63,292 bases of DNA from an uncultured Lentibacter sp. (GCF_937123735.1 NZ_CAKZKL010000036.1:1-63292), one strand, 5' to 3'. Positions 1 through 9,637 are shown, counted from the stretch's first letter. The notes: generated by a model from the sequence alone, not told the origin. Numbers and translations are program-made.

Positions 1-1202
1 ACGCCCTGGCCTGCAAAGGCTGCGTCCCCGTGCAAGAGCACGCCCATAACCTGCTTGCGCTCTTTGTCGCCCAGCTGGTCCTGCTTGGCGCGCACCTTGC
101 CGATCACCACGGGGTTGACCGCCTCAAGGTGGCTCGGGTTGGCCGTAAGAGACAGGTGCACGGAGTTGCCATCAAAACTGCGGTCCGAGCTGGCGCCGAG
201 GTGATATTTCACATCGCCGGAGCCGTCGACATCTTCGGGCTTGAAGCTGCCGCCCTGAAACTCGTTGAAGATCGCGCGGTAGGGCTTGCCCATGACGTTG
301 GCCAGAATATTGAGGCGGCCACGGTGGGGCATCCCGATGACGATCTCTTTGACGCCAAGCGCGCCGCCGCGTTTGATGATCTGTTCCATCGCAGGGATGA
401 GGCTTTCGCCGCCATCAAGGCCGAAGCGCTTTGTGCCCATGTATTTCACATGCAGGAACTTCTCAAAGCCCTCGGCCTCGACCATCTTGTTGAGGATCGC
501 CTTGCGGCCCTCGCGGGTGAATTTGATTTCCTTGTCGTAGCCCTCGATGCGCTCCTTGAGCCAGCCGGCCTGCTCCGGATCGGAGATGTGCATGTATTGC
601 AGCGCGAAGGTGCCGCAATAGGTGCGCTTCACGATGTCAAGGATCTGGCGCATGTTGGCAAAATCAAGGCCCAGCACCTTGTCGATGAAAATCGGGCGGT
701 CCATGTCGGCCTCGGTGAAGCCGTAGGATTTTGGATCAAGCTCGGGGTGGGGTGTTTGTTCCACCATGCCGAGCGGGTCCAGATCGGCGATCAGGTGGCC
801 GCGTATACGGTAGGCGCGGATGATCATCAGCGCCCGGATGCTGTCGAGCACGGCCTGGCGCACGGCTGTGTCTGAGGCGTCAACGCCGGCTTTGGCCGCG
901 CCGTCCTTGATCTTGGCAGTGGCGGCCTTGGCCTCGGGCTCGCTCCACTGGCCTGTCAGCGCCTGGGTGAGGTCATCGGCGGGCATGGGGGGCCAATCGG
1001 TGCGCGCCCAGCTGGGGCCTTGGGCCTTGGCTTTCACATCAAGCTCGCCATCCCCCAGAGCGGCAAAGAAGCTCCGCCAGGCCTCATCTACCGCGTTCGG
1101 ATCGGCGGCATATTGGGCGTAGAGCTGTTCCAGATACTCCGCATTGTGGCCCTGCATGAAAGAGGAAGCGTGAAACTGGTCGTTGGAGGATTGGTCGGTC
1201 AT
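1..1202 (-). CDS. sucA: 2-oxoglutarate dehydrogenase E1 component, N-terminal part (cut by window edge)
   Basis: Thiamine-diphosphate-dependent E1 subunit of the 2-oxoglutarate dehydrogenase complex, which decarboxylates 2-oxoglutarate in the TCA cycle. The first ~400 of an expected ~985 residues are visible. The N-terminal segment MTDQSSNDQFHASSFMQGHN with the NAEYLEQLYAQY stretch is the subunit-binding region typical of SucA. Further in are RIRGHLIADLDPL, HRSHTLG-region equivalents, and GMPHRGRLN near residue 300, a hallmark of the family. The start at 1202 gives the expected N-terminus. It lies ~100 bp downstream of sucD on the same strand, so it is probably co-transcribed from the sucC promoter. 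The identification is firm; only the C-terminal half is missing. Confidence 0.95.
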   Translation of the reverse strand, partial: MTDQSSNDQFHASSFMQGHNAEYLEQLYAQYAADPNAVDEAWRSFFAALGDGELDVKAKAQGPSWARTDWPPMPADDLTQALTGQWSEPEAKAATAKIKDGAAKAGVDASDTAVRQAVLDSIRALMIIRAYRIRGHLIADLDPLGMVEQTPHPELDPKSYGFTEADMDRPIFIDKVLGLDFANMRQILDIVKRTYCGTFALQYMHISDPEQAGWLKERIEGYDKEIKFTREGRKAILNKMVEAEGFEKFLHVKYMGTKRFGLDGGESLIPAMEQIIKRGGALGVKEIVIGMPHRGRLNILANVMGKPYRAIFNEFQGGSFKPEDVDGSGDVKYHLGASSDRSFDGNSVHLSLTANPSHLEAVNPVVIGKVRAKQDQLGDKERKQVMGVLLHGDAAFAGQG

Positions 1203-1263
1203 GAAAACACCTATGCGTTCGAGCCTGTGGGTCTGCGCGTTTTGGCTCGTGACGGGTTGAGGG

Positions 1264-1289
1264 GCAGCGGCACCGCCTGGCGCCGCTGC
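1264..1289 (-). other. Intercistronic hairpin between sucD and sucA
   Basis: GCAGCGGC (1264-1271) pairs with GCCGCTGC (1282-1289) around a 10-nt loop. No T-tract follows in the direction of transcription, so this is more likely an mRNA stability or processing structure than a terminator. Confidence 0.5.
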
Positions 1290-1300
1290 TGTTTGGCTTG

Positions 1301-2185
1301 TTATTTGCCGATCGCTTCGATCACGGCTTCGCCGAGGCTGGCAGGGCTTTCAGCCACCACGATACCGGCTTTGCGCATGGCTTCGATCTTGTCTTCCGCG
1401 CCGCCCTTGCCGCCGGCGACAATGGCGCCCGCGTGGCCCATGCGGCGGCCGGGAGGGGCTGTGCGGCCCGCGATGAAGCCGGCGGTTGGCTTCCAGCGGC
1501 CCTTTTTCTTCTGGGCGGCGAGGAATTCGGCGGCCTCTTCCTCGGCGGAGCCACCAATTTCGCCGATCATGATGATGCTCTGTGTTTCAGGGTCATCAAG
1601 GAACATGTCGAGCACGTCGATATGCTCTGTGCCTTTGATGGGGTCGCCACCGATGCCCACGGCAGAGGACTGGCCGAGGCCAAGATCGGTTGTTTGCTTG
1701 ACGGCCTCATAGGTGAGCGTGCCGGAGCGGGAGACAACGCCGCAGGAGCCGCGCTTGTGGATGTGACCCGGCATGATGCCGATTTTGCACGCCCCTGGCG
1801 TGATGACACCGGGGCAGTTTGGCCCGATGAGGCGGCTCTTGCTGCCTTCCAGCGCGCGCTGCACGCGCATCATGTCGAGCACGGGGATGCCCTCGGTGAT
1901 GCAGACGATCAGCGGCATTTCAGCGTCAATCGCTTCAAGGATGGAGTCTGCCGCGAAGGGCGGGGGGACGTAGATCACCGAGGCATTGGCCTCTGTCACA
2001 TGCATGGCCTCATGCACGGAGTTGAAGACCGGCAGCTCAAGGTGGCTGCTGCCGCCTTTGCCCGGCGTGACGCCGCCGACCATCTTGGTGCCATAGGCAA
2101 TGGCCTGTTCAGTGTGGAATGTGCCCTGCGAGCCGGTGAGGCCCTGACAGATGACTTTTGTGTTTTCGTCTACGAGGACTGCCAT
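1301..2185 (-). CDS. sucD: Succinyl-CoA ligase (ADP-forming) alpha subunit
   Basis: Alpha subunit of succinyl-CoA synthetase, which interconverts succinyl-CoA and succinate with substrate-level phosphorylation; it works as a complex with SucC. The protein is 294 aa, the normal family length. The CoA-binding Rossmann N-terminus is followed by VTPGKGG, the [10 protein letters not shown] loop, and [11 protein letters not shown], which carries the phosphohistidine near the C-terminus. An in-frame extension reaches 2227, but [10 protein letters not shown] at 2185 matches the family and is preceded by AGGAG. It sits between sucC and sucA in one operon. Confidence 0.96.
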   Translation of the reverse strand: MAVLVDENTKVICQGLTGSQGTFHTEQAIAYGTKMVGGVTPGKGGSSHLELPVFNSVHEAMHVTEANASVIYVPPPFAADSILEAIDAEMPLIVCITEGIPVLDMMRVQRALEGSKSRLIGPNCPGVITPGACKIGIMPGHIHKRGSCGVVSRSGTLTYEAVKQTTDLGLGQSSAVGIGGDPIKGTEHIDVLDMFLDDPETQSIIMIGEIGGSAEEEAAEFLAAQKKKGRWKPTAGFIAGRTAPPGRRMGHAGAIVAGGKGGAEDKIEAMRKAGIVVAESPASLGEAVIEAIGK

Positions 2186-2203
2186 TTTTTGGCTCCTGTG
2201 TTG

Positions 2204-2266
2204 GTAGGGTGTGCCCTTGTGGCGCACCTGAATCTGGGGAAGGTGCGCAGAGACTGCGCACCCTAC
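2204..2266. repeat. Nested palindromic (REP/REPIN-like) element between sucC and sucD
   Basis: GTAGGGTGTGC (2204-2214) is inverted relative to GCGCACCCTAC (2256-2266). Nested inside, GGTGCGCA (2242-2249) and TGCGCACC (2255-2262) form a perfect 8-bp stem with a 5-nt loop. A further GGCGCACC arm lies at 2221-2228. The two-hairpin layout resembles paired REP elements. It fills the 83-bp gap between sucC and sucD and could set the relative mRNA levels of the two genes. Confidence 0.6.
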
Positions 2267-2268
2267 GA

Positions 2269-3462
2269 TTAACCTTTCACGGCTTTCACGATCTTCTGCG
2301 CGCCGTCCTTGAGGTCGTCCGCGGCGATCACGTCGAGGCCGGAATTGTTGATGATGGCTTTGCCTTCATCAACATTCGTGCCCTCCAGGCGCACAACCAA
2401 CGGCACCTTGAGGCCCACTTCTTTCACGGCCGCCACAACGCCCTCGGCGATCACATCACAGCGCATGATGCCGCCGAAGATGTTGACGAGGATGCCTTTG
2501 ACCTGCGGGTCAGAGGTGATGATCTTGAAGGCTTCCGTCACCTTCTCCTTGGTGGCGCCGCCGCCCACATCAAGGAAGTTGGCAGGCTCGGCACCATAGA
2601 GCTTGATGATGTCCATGGTCGCCATGGCCAGGCCTGCGCCGTTGACCATGCAGCCGATCTCACCATCCAGAGCGATATAGTTGAGGTCATATTTGGAGGC
2701 CTCAAGCTCTTTGGGGTCTTCCTCGGTGGTGTCGCGCAGTTCGGCGATGTCGGCGTGGCGGTAGACAGCATTGCCATCAAAGCTCACCTTGGCGTCAAGC
2801 ACCTTGAGATCGCCGCCATCTGTGATGATCAGCGGGTTGATCTCGAGCATTTCCATATCCTTCTCAAGGAAGGCCTTATACAGCAAGCCCATGAGCGCCA
2901 CACATTGCTTCACCTGTGGGCCTTGCAGCCCCAGCGAGAAGGCAATCCGGCGGCCGTGGAAGGCCTGATAGCCCGTGGCCGGATCAACAGAGAAGCTCAG
3001 GATCTTTTCGGGCGTCGCTTCGGCGACCTCCTCAATATCCATGCCGCCCTCTGTGGAACATACGAAGCTGACACGGCTTGTGCCCCGGTCGACCAGCAGG
3101 GCGAGATAAAGCTCGCGCTCGATGCCGGAGCCGTCTTCGATGTAGATGCGGTTGACCTGTTTGCCCACGGGCCCGGTCTGATGGGTGACAAGGGTGCGCC
3201 CCAGCATCCGCTTGGCCTCTTCGGCGGCTTCCTCGACAGAGCGCGCCAGGCGCACGCCGCCGGCCTCGCCGGCATCGGCTTCCTTGAACTTGCCTTTGCC
3301 GCGCCCGCCTGCGTGGATCTGCGCCTTGACAACCCAGAGGGGTCCGTCAAGTTCGCCTGCGGCTGTTTTGGCATTTTCGGCTTTGAGAACGACACGGCCA
3401 TCTGAAACTGGCGCGCCGTAGGAGCGAAGGAGGGCCTTCGCCTGATACTCATGGATGTTCAT
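2269..3462 (-). CDS. sucC: Succinyl-CoA ligase (ADP-forming) beta subunit
   Basis: ATP-grasp beta subunit of succinyl-CoA synthetase and partner of SucD. At 397 aa it is of standard length. The N-terminus [19 protein letters not shown] is diagnostic. The nucleotide-binding segment [14 protein letters not shown] follows at about residues 44-57, then EINPLIIT, the [14 protein letters not shown] segment and LDVGGGA in the C-terminal flavodoxin-like domain. It is the first gene of the minus-strand sucC-sucD-sucA operon. Its 268-bp upstream region carries two perfect TGTGATCACA palindromes (3572-3602) that recur in front of sdhC. Confidence 0.97.
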   Translation of the reverse strand: MNIHEYQAKALLRSYGAPVSDGRVVLKAENAKTAAGELDGPLWVVKAQIHAGGRGKGKFKEADAGEAGGVRLARSVEEAAEEAKRMLGRTLVTHQTGPVGKQVNRIYIEDGSGIERELYLALLVDRGTSRVSFVCSTEGGMDIEEVAEATPEKILSFSVDPATGYQAFHGRRIAFSLGLQGPQVKQCVALMGLLYKAFLEKDMEMLEINPLIITDGGDLKVLDAKVSFDGNAVYRHADIAELRDTTEEDPKELEASKYDLNYIALDGEIGCMVNGAGLAMATMDIIKLYGAEPANFLDVGGGATKEKVTEAFKIITSDPQVKGILVNIFGGIMRCDVIAEGVVAAVKEVGLKVPLVVRLEGTNVDEGKAIINNSGLDVIAADDLKDGAQKIVKAVKG

Positions 3463-3571
3463 GAAGCTTTCCCGTCTGGTTGCTGCTGTTCTGTGTCTAC
3501 TTGCACAAGGTTTCTCAAAACCTAAGACTATTTTGCTTATTTGGGGGGTCTGACCGCATATTTCTGCAATT

Positions 3572-3602
3572 TGTGATCACAGGAAATATTTGTGTGATCA
3601 CA
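3572..3602. promoter_or_regulatory. Paired TGTGATCACA operator-like sites upstream of sucC
   Basis: Two perfect 10-bp palindromes TGTGATCACA occupy 3572-3581 and 3593-3602. Their start-to-start distance is 21 bp, two helical turns, so a pair of bound dimers would face the same side of the DNA. They lie 110-140 bp upstream of the sucC start codon. The same pair with the same spacing occurs upstream of sdhC (9638-9668), which argues for a shared TCA-cycle regulator. The regulator cannot be named from sequence alone. Confidence 0.75.
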
Positions 3603-3730
3603 AAAGCCGCTTCCGCAGCGTCCCGCAGAATCACTTTGGCGCAAATGACGGCTTTGGGCGCTGATGGGTCGTTGATGTTGCGTCCTGCGGTGGCAGCGGG
3701 CAGACTTGGGGCAGTTTTCGGGAGTGTGAC

Positions 3731-4345
3731 ATGCCGCTGCTGCACAGCGCGACGAGTGTGATTTTTTTTGCCCATATCCCCAAAACCGGGGGGTCAAGCC
3801 TTGAGCATTGGCTGGCCGGGCGTGGCCAGCTGCGCTTGCGCGGGCGCACCCCCCTGCCGGGTGCGCGCTGCACGCCGCAACACATGCACGCCGCAGACTA
3901 TGCGCCGCTGTTGGAGGGACAGCTGATTGATGCCGAATTTGCCGTGCTGCGCGACCCTGTGGCGCGCATGGTGAGCGAATACCGCTATCGCCGTGCGCAG
4001 GTGCTCAAGAGAGGGCGGCGCGAGATGCCGCCTTTTGAGCGCTGGGCCGCTCGGGCGATGCGCCTTTACGCGCAAGACCCGTATTTTCTGGACAACCACA
4101 TCCGCCCACAGGCGCAGTTTGTGCGCGCCACGACACGGCTCTTTGCCTTTGAGGCGGGGCTTGCGCCCATCACGCACTGGCTTGAGGCGTTTTGCGGCGT
4201 GTCAGGGCCCAAGCTTGAACACCGGCTGGCCAGCACGGGGGAGGATGTGCCAGTGAGCGCGGCGATGCGCGCGCGGATCGAGGCGTTTTACGCCGAGGAT
4301 TACGCGCTGATTGCCCAGAGCTTTGGCGGCACAAAAAACGGCTGA
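3731..4345 (+). CDS. Sulfotransferase-family protein
   Basis: A 204-aa protein with the two PAPS-binding hallmarks of sulfotransferases: FFAHIPKTGGSS near residues 12-23 (5'-phosphosulfate loop) and LRDPVARMVSEY near residues 75-86 (3'-phosphate-binding segment). It therefore probably transfers a sulfuryl group from PAPS to an unknown acceptor, such as a polysaccharide or lipid. The ATG at 3731 has GGGAG 6 nt upstream. It is a single gene inserted between the divergent sucC promoter and the convergent mdh, with no functional link to either. Its stop codon lies inside the shared terminator hairpin. Confidence 0.75.
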   Translation: MPLLHSATSVIFFAHIPKTGGSSLEHWLAGRGQLRLRGRTPLPGARCTPQHMHAADYAPLLEGQLIDAEFAVLRDPVARMVSEYRYRRAQVLKRGRREMPPFERWAARAMRLYAQDPYFLDNHIRPQAQFVRATTRLFAFEAGLAPITHWLEAFCGVSGPKLEHRLASTGEDVPVSAAMRARIEAFYAEDYALIAQSFGGTKNG

Positions 4346-4369
4346 TGCCTTGGGCACCAGCCGTTTTTG
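4333..4369. terminator. Bidirectional rho-independent terminator
   Basis: AAAAACGGCTG-TGCC pairs with GGCA-CAGCCGTTTTT around a short TTG loop, with A-tract and T-tract on opposite sides. It ends both the plus-strand sulfotransferase and the minus-strand mdh, which converge here. Confidence 0.85.
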
Positions 4370-4386
4370 TTGTGTCAAAAAGAGGC

Positions 4387-5469
<1,083 letters not shown>

Positions 5470-5508
5470 CTAAACCGGTTGAGAAACCGTAACTTTAGGG
5501 CCGATACC

Positions 5509-6255
5509 GTGGATTTTGCATTTTTCGCCATTGCCGGCGCGGCGGTGACCTTTGCGGGCATTTCCAAAGGCGGGTTCGGCTCGGGTGCGGCTTTTGCGGC
5601 GGCGGCGATTCTGGCGCTGGTGGTGCCCCCGGCCCAGGCGCTGGGGATCATGCTACCGCTTCTGATGCTGATCGATTTTGCCACGCTGAGGCCCTATTGG
5701 GGCCGCTGGCGCTGGGCGGAGGCGCGGCTTCTGGTGCTGGCGGGCATTCCCGGTGTGGGGCTGGGGGCGTTGTTTTATGCCTGGGCTGATGCGGATGCTT
5801 TGCGGCTCATCATCGGGGCGATAGCGCTGTTGTTTGTGGCCTGGCAGATGGCGGGCCGCGCCGGGATGCTCCTGGCGGCGAAGCGTCCGTTTCCGCTCTG
5901 GGGTGGGGTGGTTGCAGGGCTCGTGGCGGGGTTCACGAGCTTTATCAGCCATGCAGGCGGGCCTGCGGCGGCGGTCTATCTGCTCTCGCGTGGGCCGAGC
6001 AAGACAGAGTATCAGGCCACCACGGTGCTGGTGTTCTGGCTGATCAACATCGTCAAGGTGGTGCCCTACGCCTTCATGGGAATTTTCACGCTGGAAACGC
6101 TCAAGATCGACCTGATGCTCGCACCTTTTGCGCTTCTGGGCGCCTGGCTCGGTGTGAAGGCGCATTTCCTGATCGGGGAGCGCGCCTTTTTCAGGCTCAC
6201 TTACCTTTTGCTCACCGTAACGGGGGCAAAACTTGTCTGGGACGGGCTCACCTAG
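5509..6255 (+). CDS. TSUP-family (TauE/SafE-like) membrane exporter
   Basis: A 248-residue polytopic membrane protein of the TauE/SafE (TSUP, DUF81) family, which moves sulfite, sulfonates or related organic anions across the inner membrane. The N-terminal GAAVTFAGISKGGFGSGAAF is the family's glycine-rich motif. The second half repeats it as VVAGLVAGFTSFISHAGGPAA. The open frame reaches back to 5416, but that extension is Arg-rich. The GTG at 5509 (MDFAFFAIAG) gives the normal N-terminus and has AGGG upstream. The substrate is unknown; nothing nearby indicates it. Confidence 0.85.
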   Translation: MDFAFFAIAGAAVTFAGISKGGFGSGAAFAAAAILALVVPPAQALGIMLPLLMLIDFATLRPYWGRWRWAEARLLVLAGIPGVGLGALFYAWADADALRLIIGAIALLFVAWQMAGRAGMLLAAKRPFPLWGGVVAGLVAGFTSFISHAGGPAAAVYLLSRGPSKTEYQATTVLVFWLINIVKVVPYAFMGIFTLETLKIDLMLAPFALLGAWLGVKAHFLIGERAFFRLTYLLLTVTGAKLVWDGLT

Positions 6256-6258
6256 CCA

Positions 6259-6591
6259 TCAGGCGTCGTTTTCGCGCGCAGGCAGGGCCTCGGCGAGGGC
6301 TTCGTAGGCCTGGCCAGAGGCAACAAGGCAGCTGAGCCCTTGCGCGGTGGTGACAAGAATGGTCCATGTGCCGCTGTCTGCACTTGCGAAGACCTCGACC
6401 ATGGCATTGTTGGCCCCGAGCCCGACAGATTGGCGGGTTTCGCCATAGCGCTCTGCAAGCCGCGCCAAGACAGCCTCCCGTGGCGCGCAATTGGCTGCGG
6501 TTTGAGCCGTCGCACGCTCGGAGAATGCGGCAAGCGGCGCAAGCGCGCAGGCGGCAGGCAGCAGGACAGATTTGAAGTTCTTCAGGGTCAT
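6259..6591 (-). CDS. Small secreted protein of unknown function
   Basis: A 110-aa protein whose residues 1-29 form a signal peptide (MTLKNFKSVLLPAACALAPL, then AFSERATAQ). The mature ~80 residues contain two cysteines (NCAPREAVL and GLSCLVASG), which may form a disulfide in the periplasm. The segment RLAERYGETRQSVGLGANNAMVEV resembles small hypothetical periplasmic proteins of Rhodobacteraceae, but I know no function. An upstream in-frame extension to 6708 is rejected because the signal peptide starts at 6591. It converges with the TauE-like gene, 3 bp apart. Confidence 0.7.
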   Translation of the reverse strand: MTLKNFKSVLLPAACALAPLAAFSERATAQTAANCAPREAVLARLAERYGETRQSVGLGANNAMVEVFASADSGTWTILVTTAQGLSCLVASGQAYEALAEALPARENDA

Positions 6592-6893
6592 CACGTTACC
6601 TTTCTCACCGGCGGGGCCGATGCACTGTTGTGTCCTGTCCTCTTCAAATCCTGTTTTGGCTCGGGGTTGGCGGGTTGGCTCTGAGCACGGCTCAAGCTTG
6701 CCTGACAAGACTTGAAAAAGAAGTTAACCGGCCGCGCGCTGCCCCAAAGATGCGGAAAATTATCCGCAAAAACCCCGCCCAAGCGCTGCGAATTCGGAGG
6801 ATTCTCGCAAAATTCTGCGGTGCAGCGCGTTTGGACTTGAAGTTTTCGGGCAAAAAATGCGACATCTGCGCAAGATTATTACTGGAGAGACCC
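6592..6893. promoter_or_regulatory. Divergent intergenic region upstream of mcl2, with operator-like palindrome
   Basis: This is a 302-bp gene-free stretch between the secreted-protein gene and mcl2. It contains TGCGGA-AAATTA-TCCGCA (6751-6768), an 18-bp inverted repeat. A looser repeat (TGCGAAT...ATTCTCGCA, about 6788-6810) lies 85-105 bp before mcl2. Both could be operators. I see no ORF or RNA gene in it. Confidence 0.45.
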
Positions 6894-7742
6894 ATGGACA
6901 CGCCCCGCCCCTACCGCTCGGTTCTGTATATTCCCGCCTCAAAGGAGCGCGCGCTTGATAAGGCGCGCGGGCTGGATGTGGACGCGATCATCTTTGATCT
7001 GGAAGACGCGGTGACGCCGGACGCCAAGGTGGCGGCGCGCGACACATTGAAAACCGCCTTGAAGGCGGGCGGCTATGGCGCGCGGGCGCGCATCATCCGG
7101 CTCAACGGGCTGGACTCGGCTTGGGGCCGCGAGGATGCGGCGGCGATGAAAGACGCTGCGGCAGATGCTTTCCTTCTGCCCAAGGTCGGCTCTGCCGCCG
7201 ATGTGGACGCGCTGGCGGCGATCATTGGCACGGATAAAGACATCTGGGCGATGATCGAGACGCCCATGGGCGTGATGAACGCCGCCGAGATTGCGGCGCA
7301 CCCGCAGATGAAGGGCTTTGTGGCGGGCACCAACGACCTCGCCAAAGAGCTCAACTGCCGCTTCCGTGCCGACCGTCTGCCGATGATCACCAGCCTGTCG
7401 ATGCTGCTTCTGGCGGCCAAGGCCCACGGGATTGTGGCGATTGACGGGGTGTATAACCAGTTCAAAGACGACGAAGGGCTTGCCGCCGAATGTGCGCAGG
7501 GCCGCGACATGGGCTTTGACGGCAAAACCCTCATTCACCCGGCGCAAATCGAGGTGTGCAATGCGGCCTTCTCGCCAAGTGCCGAAGAGATCGACCTGGC
7601 GCGCCGCCAGATTGCCGCCTTTGAGGACACCGAGGCTTCGGGGCAGGGGGTTGCAGTTGTCGATGGTAAAATCGTGGAAAACCTGCATGTTGAGACGGCG
7701 CGCAAGATCTTGGCACTCGCCGAGGCCGTGGCCGCGCGCTAA
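6894..7742 (+). CDS. mcl2: CitE-like lyase family protein, probable (3S)-malyl-CoA thioesterase
   Basis: A 282-aa member of the HpcH/CitE TIM-barrel family. Markers are RSVLYIPASKERALDKA, IIFDLEDAVTPDAK (Mg-binding acidic residues), IIRLNGLDS, LPKVGS, AMIETPMGV and GFDGKTLIHP. In Rhodobacter sphaeroides the corresponding short paralog (Mcl2) hydrolyses (3S)-malyl-CoA to malate and CoA in the ethylmalonyl-CoA pathway, while the longer Mcl1 is the true lyase. Length and neighbourhood (mch downstream, sdh and suc nearby) support Mcl2. The ATG at 6894 follows GGAGAG and matches family N-termini better than upstream starts. A general citrate-lyase-beta-like role cannot be excluded. Confidence 0.8.
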   Translation: MDTPRPYRSVLYIPASKERALDKARGLDVDAIIFDLEDAVTPDAKVAARDTLKTALKAGGYGARARIIRLNGLDSAWGREDAAAMKDAAADAFLLPKVGSAADVDALAAIIGTDKDIWAMIETPMGVMNAAEIAAHPQMKGFVAGTNDLAKELNCRFRADRLPMITSLSMLLLAAKAHGIVAIDGVYNQFKDDEGLAAECAQGRDMGFDGKTLIHPAQIEVCNAAFSPSAEEIDLARRQIAAFEDTEASGQGVAVVDGKIVENLHVETARKILALAEAVAAR

Positions 7743-7754
7743 CGGGAGGCTTTC

Positions 7755-8300
7755 ATGGCACTACTTATACTCGGCGTCGCGCTTTGGGCGTTTGCGCATT
7801 TTTTCAAGCGGCTCGCCCCGGCGCGCCGCGCCGCTCTGGGCGACAAGGGCAAGGGGCTGGTTGCGGTTGCGCTGGGTGTTTCCATTGTCTTGATGGTGCT
7901 CGGCTACCGCATGGCGGATGGCACAGTGCTGTGGGGCCGCAGCGCGGCGCTTGTCGGAATTAACAACCTCTTGATGTTGCTGGCCTTTTATGTCTTTGCC
8001 GCCTCGGTGCGTGGCACGCGGATCACCCGCTGGATCCGCCATGCGCAGCTGACGGCGGTTGCGATCTGGTCGGTTGCGCACCTGCTGGTGAACGGGGATA
8101 CGCCCTCGTTTGTCCTGTTTGGCGGGCTGGCGCTTTGGGCCTTGGTGCACATGCAACTGATCAACCGCGCCGAGGGGCCACGCGCGCCCTATGTTGCGCC
8201 TGCGATGAAGTCGGAGATTCTGGCCGCGGTGATCAGCCTTGTGGCCTTCACGCTTGTTGCGCTTATCCACCTCTGGCTTGGCGTTAACCCTTTTGGATGA
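7755..8300 (+). CDS. NnrU-family membrane protein
   Basis: A 181-aa protein with about five or six hydrophobic segments (residues ~2-16, 35-53, 65-85, 95-112, 118-134, 152-178). Conserved features of the NnrU family include WAFAHFFKR near the N-terminus, FYVFAAS and IRHAQLTAVAIWSVAHLLVNGD. NnrU was named from a nitrite/NO-reductase cluster, but its biochemical role is unsettled. It starts 12 bp after mcl2 with GGGAGG before the ATG, so it is co-transcribed with mcl2 and mch. Confidence 0.85.
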   Translation: MALLILGVALWAFAHFFKRLAPARRAALGDKGKGLVAVALGVSIVLMVLGYRMADGTVLWGRSAALVGINNLLMLLAFYVFAASVRGTRITRWIRHAQLTAVAIWSVAHLLVNGDTPSFVLFGGLALWALVHMQLINRAEGPRAPYVAPAMKSEILAAVISLVAFTLVALIHLWLGVNPFG

Positions 8301-8304
8301 AAAC

Positions 8305-8508
8305 ATGAAACTTTACAGACTACTGACGAGCGAAGACACATCGGCCTTTTGCCACAAGGTGAGCGAGGCTTTGAGCAAGGGCTGGGAGCTTTACGGCTCG
8401 CCCACCTACGCCTGGGACCATGGCGCAAGCGTCATGCGCTGCGGGCAGGCTGTGACCAAGGAGGTGGATGCCGCTTATTCTGCCGATATGAAGCTGGGAG
8501 CGCAATGA
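8305..8508 (+). CDS. DUF1737 small protein
   Basis: A 67-residue protein beginning MKLYRLLTSEDTSAFCHKVS and containing GWELYGSPTYAWD, the core of the DUF1737 domain. These are small soluble proteins of unknown function. The frame opens further upstream, but only the ATG at 8305 (GGATG upstream) gives the domain without an unrelated hydrophobic leader. It sits between the NnrU-like gene and mch in the same operon, ending 1 bp before the mch start. Confidence 0.8.
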   Translation: MKLYRLLTSEDTSAFCHKVSEALSKGWELYGSPTYAWDHGASVMRCGQAVTKEVDAAYSADMKLGAQ

Positions 8509-8509
8509 G

Positions 8510-9553
8510 ATGACTTCGACAATGACAAAGACCAACGCAGGCCGCTTTTTTGAAGACTATACGCTGGGCGAGGTGATCGAACACGCGGTGCCGCGCACTG
8601 TGGGCGAGGGGGAGCGCGCGCTCTATCATGCGCTCTACCCCGCGCGCCATGCGCTTTACTCCTCAGATGTGTTTGCAGCGCATTGCGGGCTGGAAGGCTC
8701 GCCGATGGATGACCTCGCGGCGTTTCATGTGGTGTTTGGCAAGACAGTGCCGGATATTTCGCTCAATGCGGTGGCCAACCTAGGCTACGCCGAGGGGCGT
8801 TGGCTGTTGCCGGTTTCCCCCGGCGATACGCTGCGCGCTGTTTCCGAGGTGATTGGCCTTAAGCAAAACAGCAACGGCAAAACAGGTGTTGTCTGGGTGC
8901 GCACCACGGGGCTTAACCAGATGGAAGAACCTGTGCTGAGCTATGTGCGCTGGGTCATGGTGCGCAAGGGCAATGTGGAGGCCCCTGCGCCTGAGACCCA
9001 TGTGCCCGAGCTGGCAGGGGTGATTGCACCTGAGGATCTGGTGATCCCCGAGGGACTGGATTTCACTGGTTATGACTTTGCGCTGGCCGGCGAGAAGCAC
9101 CGCTGGGGCGATTATGCGGTGGGCGAAAAGATCGACCATGTCGACGGTGTGACCATCGAGGAAGCCGAGCATATGCTCGCCACGCGCCTCTGGCAGAACA
9201 CCGCCAAAGTGCATTTTGACGCCACGTTCCGCCCCGATGGGCAGCGGCTGATCTATGGCGGGCATATCATTTCGATGGCGCGCGCGCTCAGCTTTAACGG
9301 GCTGGCCAATGCGCAGATGATCGTTGGCCTGAACGGCGGGGCGCATGCCAACCCCTGTTTCAGCGGGCTGACGGTGAAGGCGTGGTCGGAGGTGCTCGAC
9401 AAGGCCGAGACGGGCGCGCCCGGCGTGGGCGCTGTGCGGCTGCGGCTGGTGGCCACATCCGGCGGCGATGCGTTCACGCTCAAGGGCGAGGACGGCAAAT
9501 ATCTGCCGCATGTCCTGCTCGATCTGGATTACTGGGCCTTGATGCCGCTCTGA
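8510..9553 (+). CDS. mch: Mesaconyl-CoA (beta-methylmalyl-CoA) hydratase
   Basis: A double MaoC-type hot-dog protein of 347 aa that hydrates mesaconyl-CoA to beta-methylmalyl-CoA in the ethylmalonyl-CoA pathway. The N-terminal half has TNAGRFFEDYTLGEVIEHAV and LYHALYPARHALYSSD. The second half has HRWGDYAVGEKIDHVDG and IYGGHIISMARALSFNGL, the family's hydratase segment. These match my recollection of the Rhodobacter enzyme. An internal ATG at 8522 (MTKTNAGRFF) is an alternative start. It is the last gene of the mcl2-nnrU-DUF1737-mch operon. Confidence 0.9.
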   Translation: MTSTMTKTNAGRFFEDYTLGEVIEHAVPRTVGEGERALYHALYPARHALYSSDVFAAHCGLEGSPMDDLAAFHVVFGKTVPDISLNAVANLGYAEGRWLLPVSPGDTLRAVSEVIGLKQNSNGKTGVVWVRTTGLNQMEEPVLSYVRWVMVRKGNVEAPAPETHVPELAGVIAPEDLVIPEGLDFTGYDFALAGEKHRWGDYAVGEKIDHVDGVTIEEAEHMLATRLWQNTAKVHFDATFRPDGQRLIYGGHIISMARALSFNGLANAQMIVGLNGGAHANPCFSGLTVKAWSEVLDKAETGAPGVGAVRLRLVATSGGDAFTLKGEDGKYLPHVLLDLDYWALMPL

Positions 9554-9637
9554 GGCGGCGATTCCGCTTGGCTTTGGGGCTGCTCTGGCCGGGCTTAGGC
9601 AGGGCTTTGAGCGCGCGGGCCTGCGCAAACCTGTTTT

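Noticed and set aside
1298..3405. Long plus-strand ORFs opposite sucD and sucC (324 and 415 aa)
   Set aside because: They are antisense to clear sucD and sucC coding sequence; high GC gives long spurious frames, and the translations show no domain.
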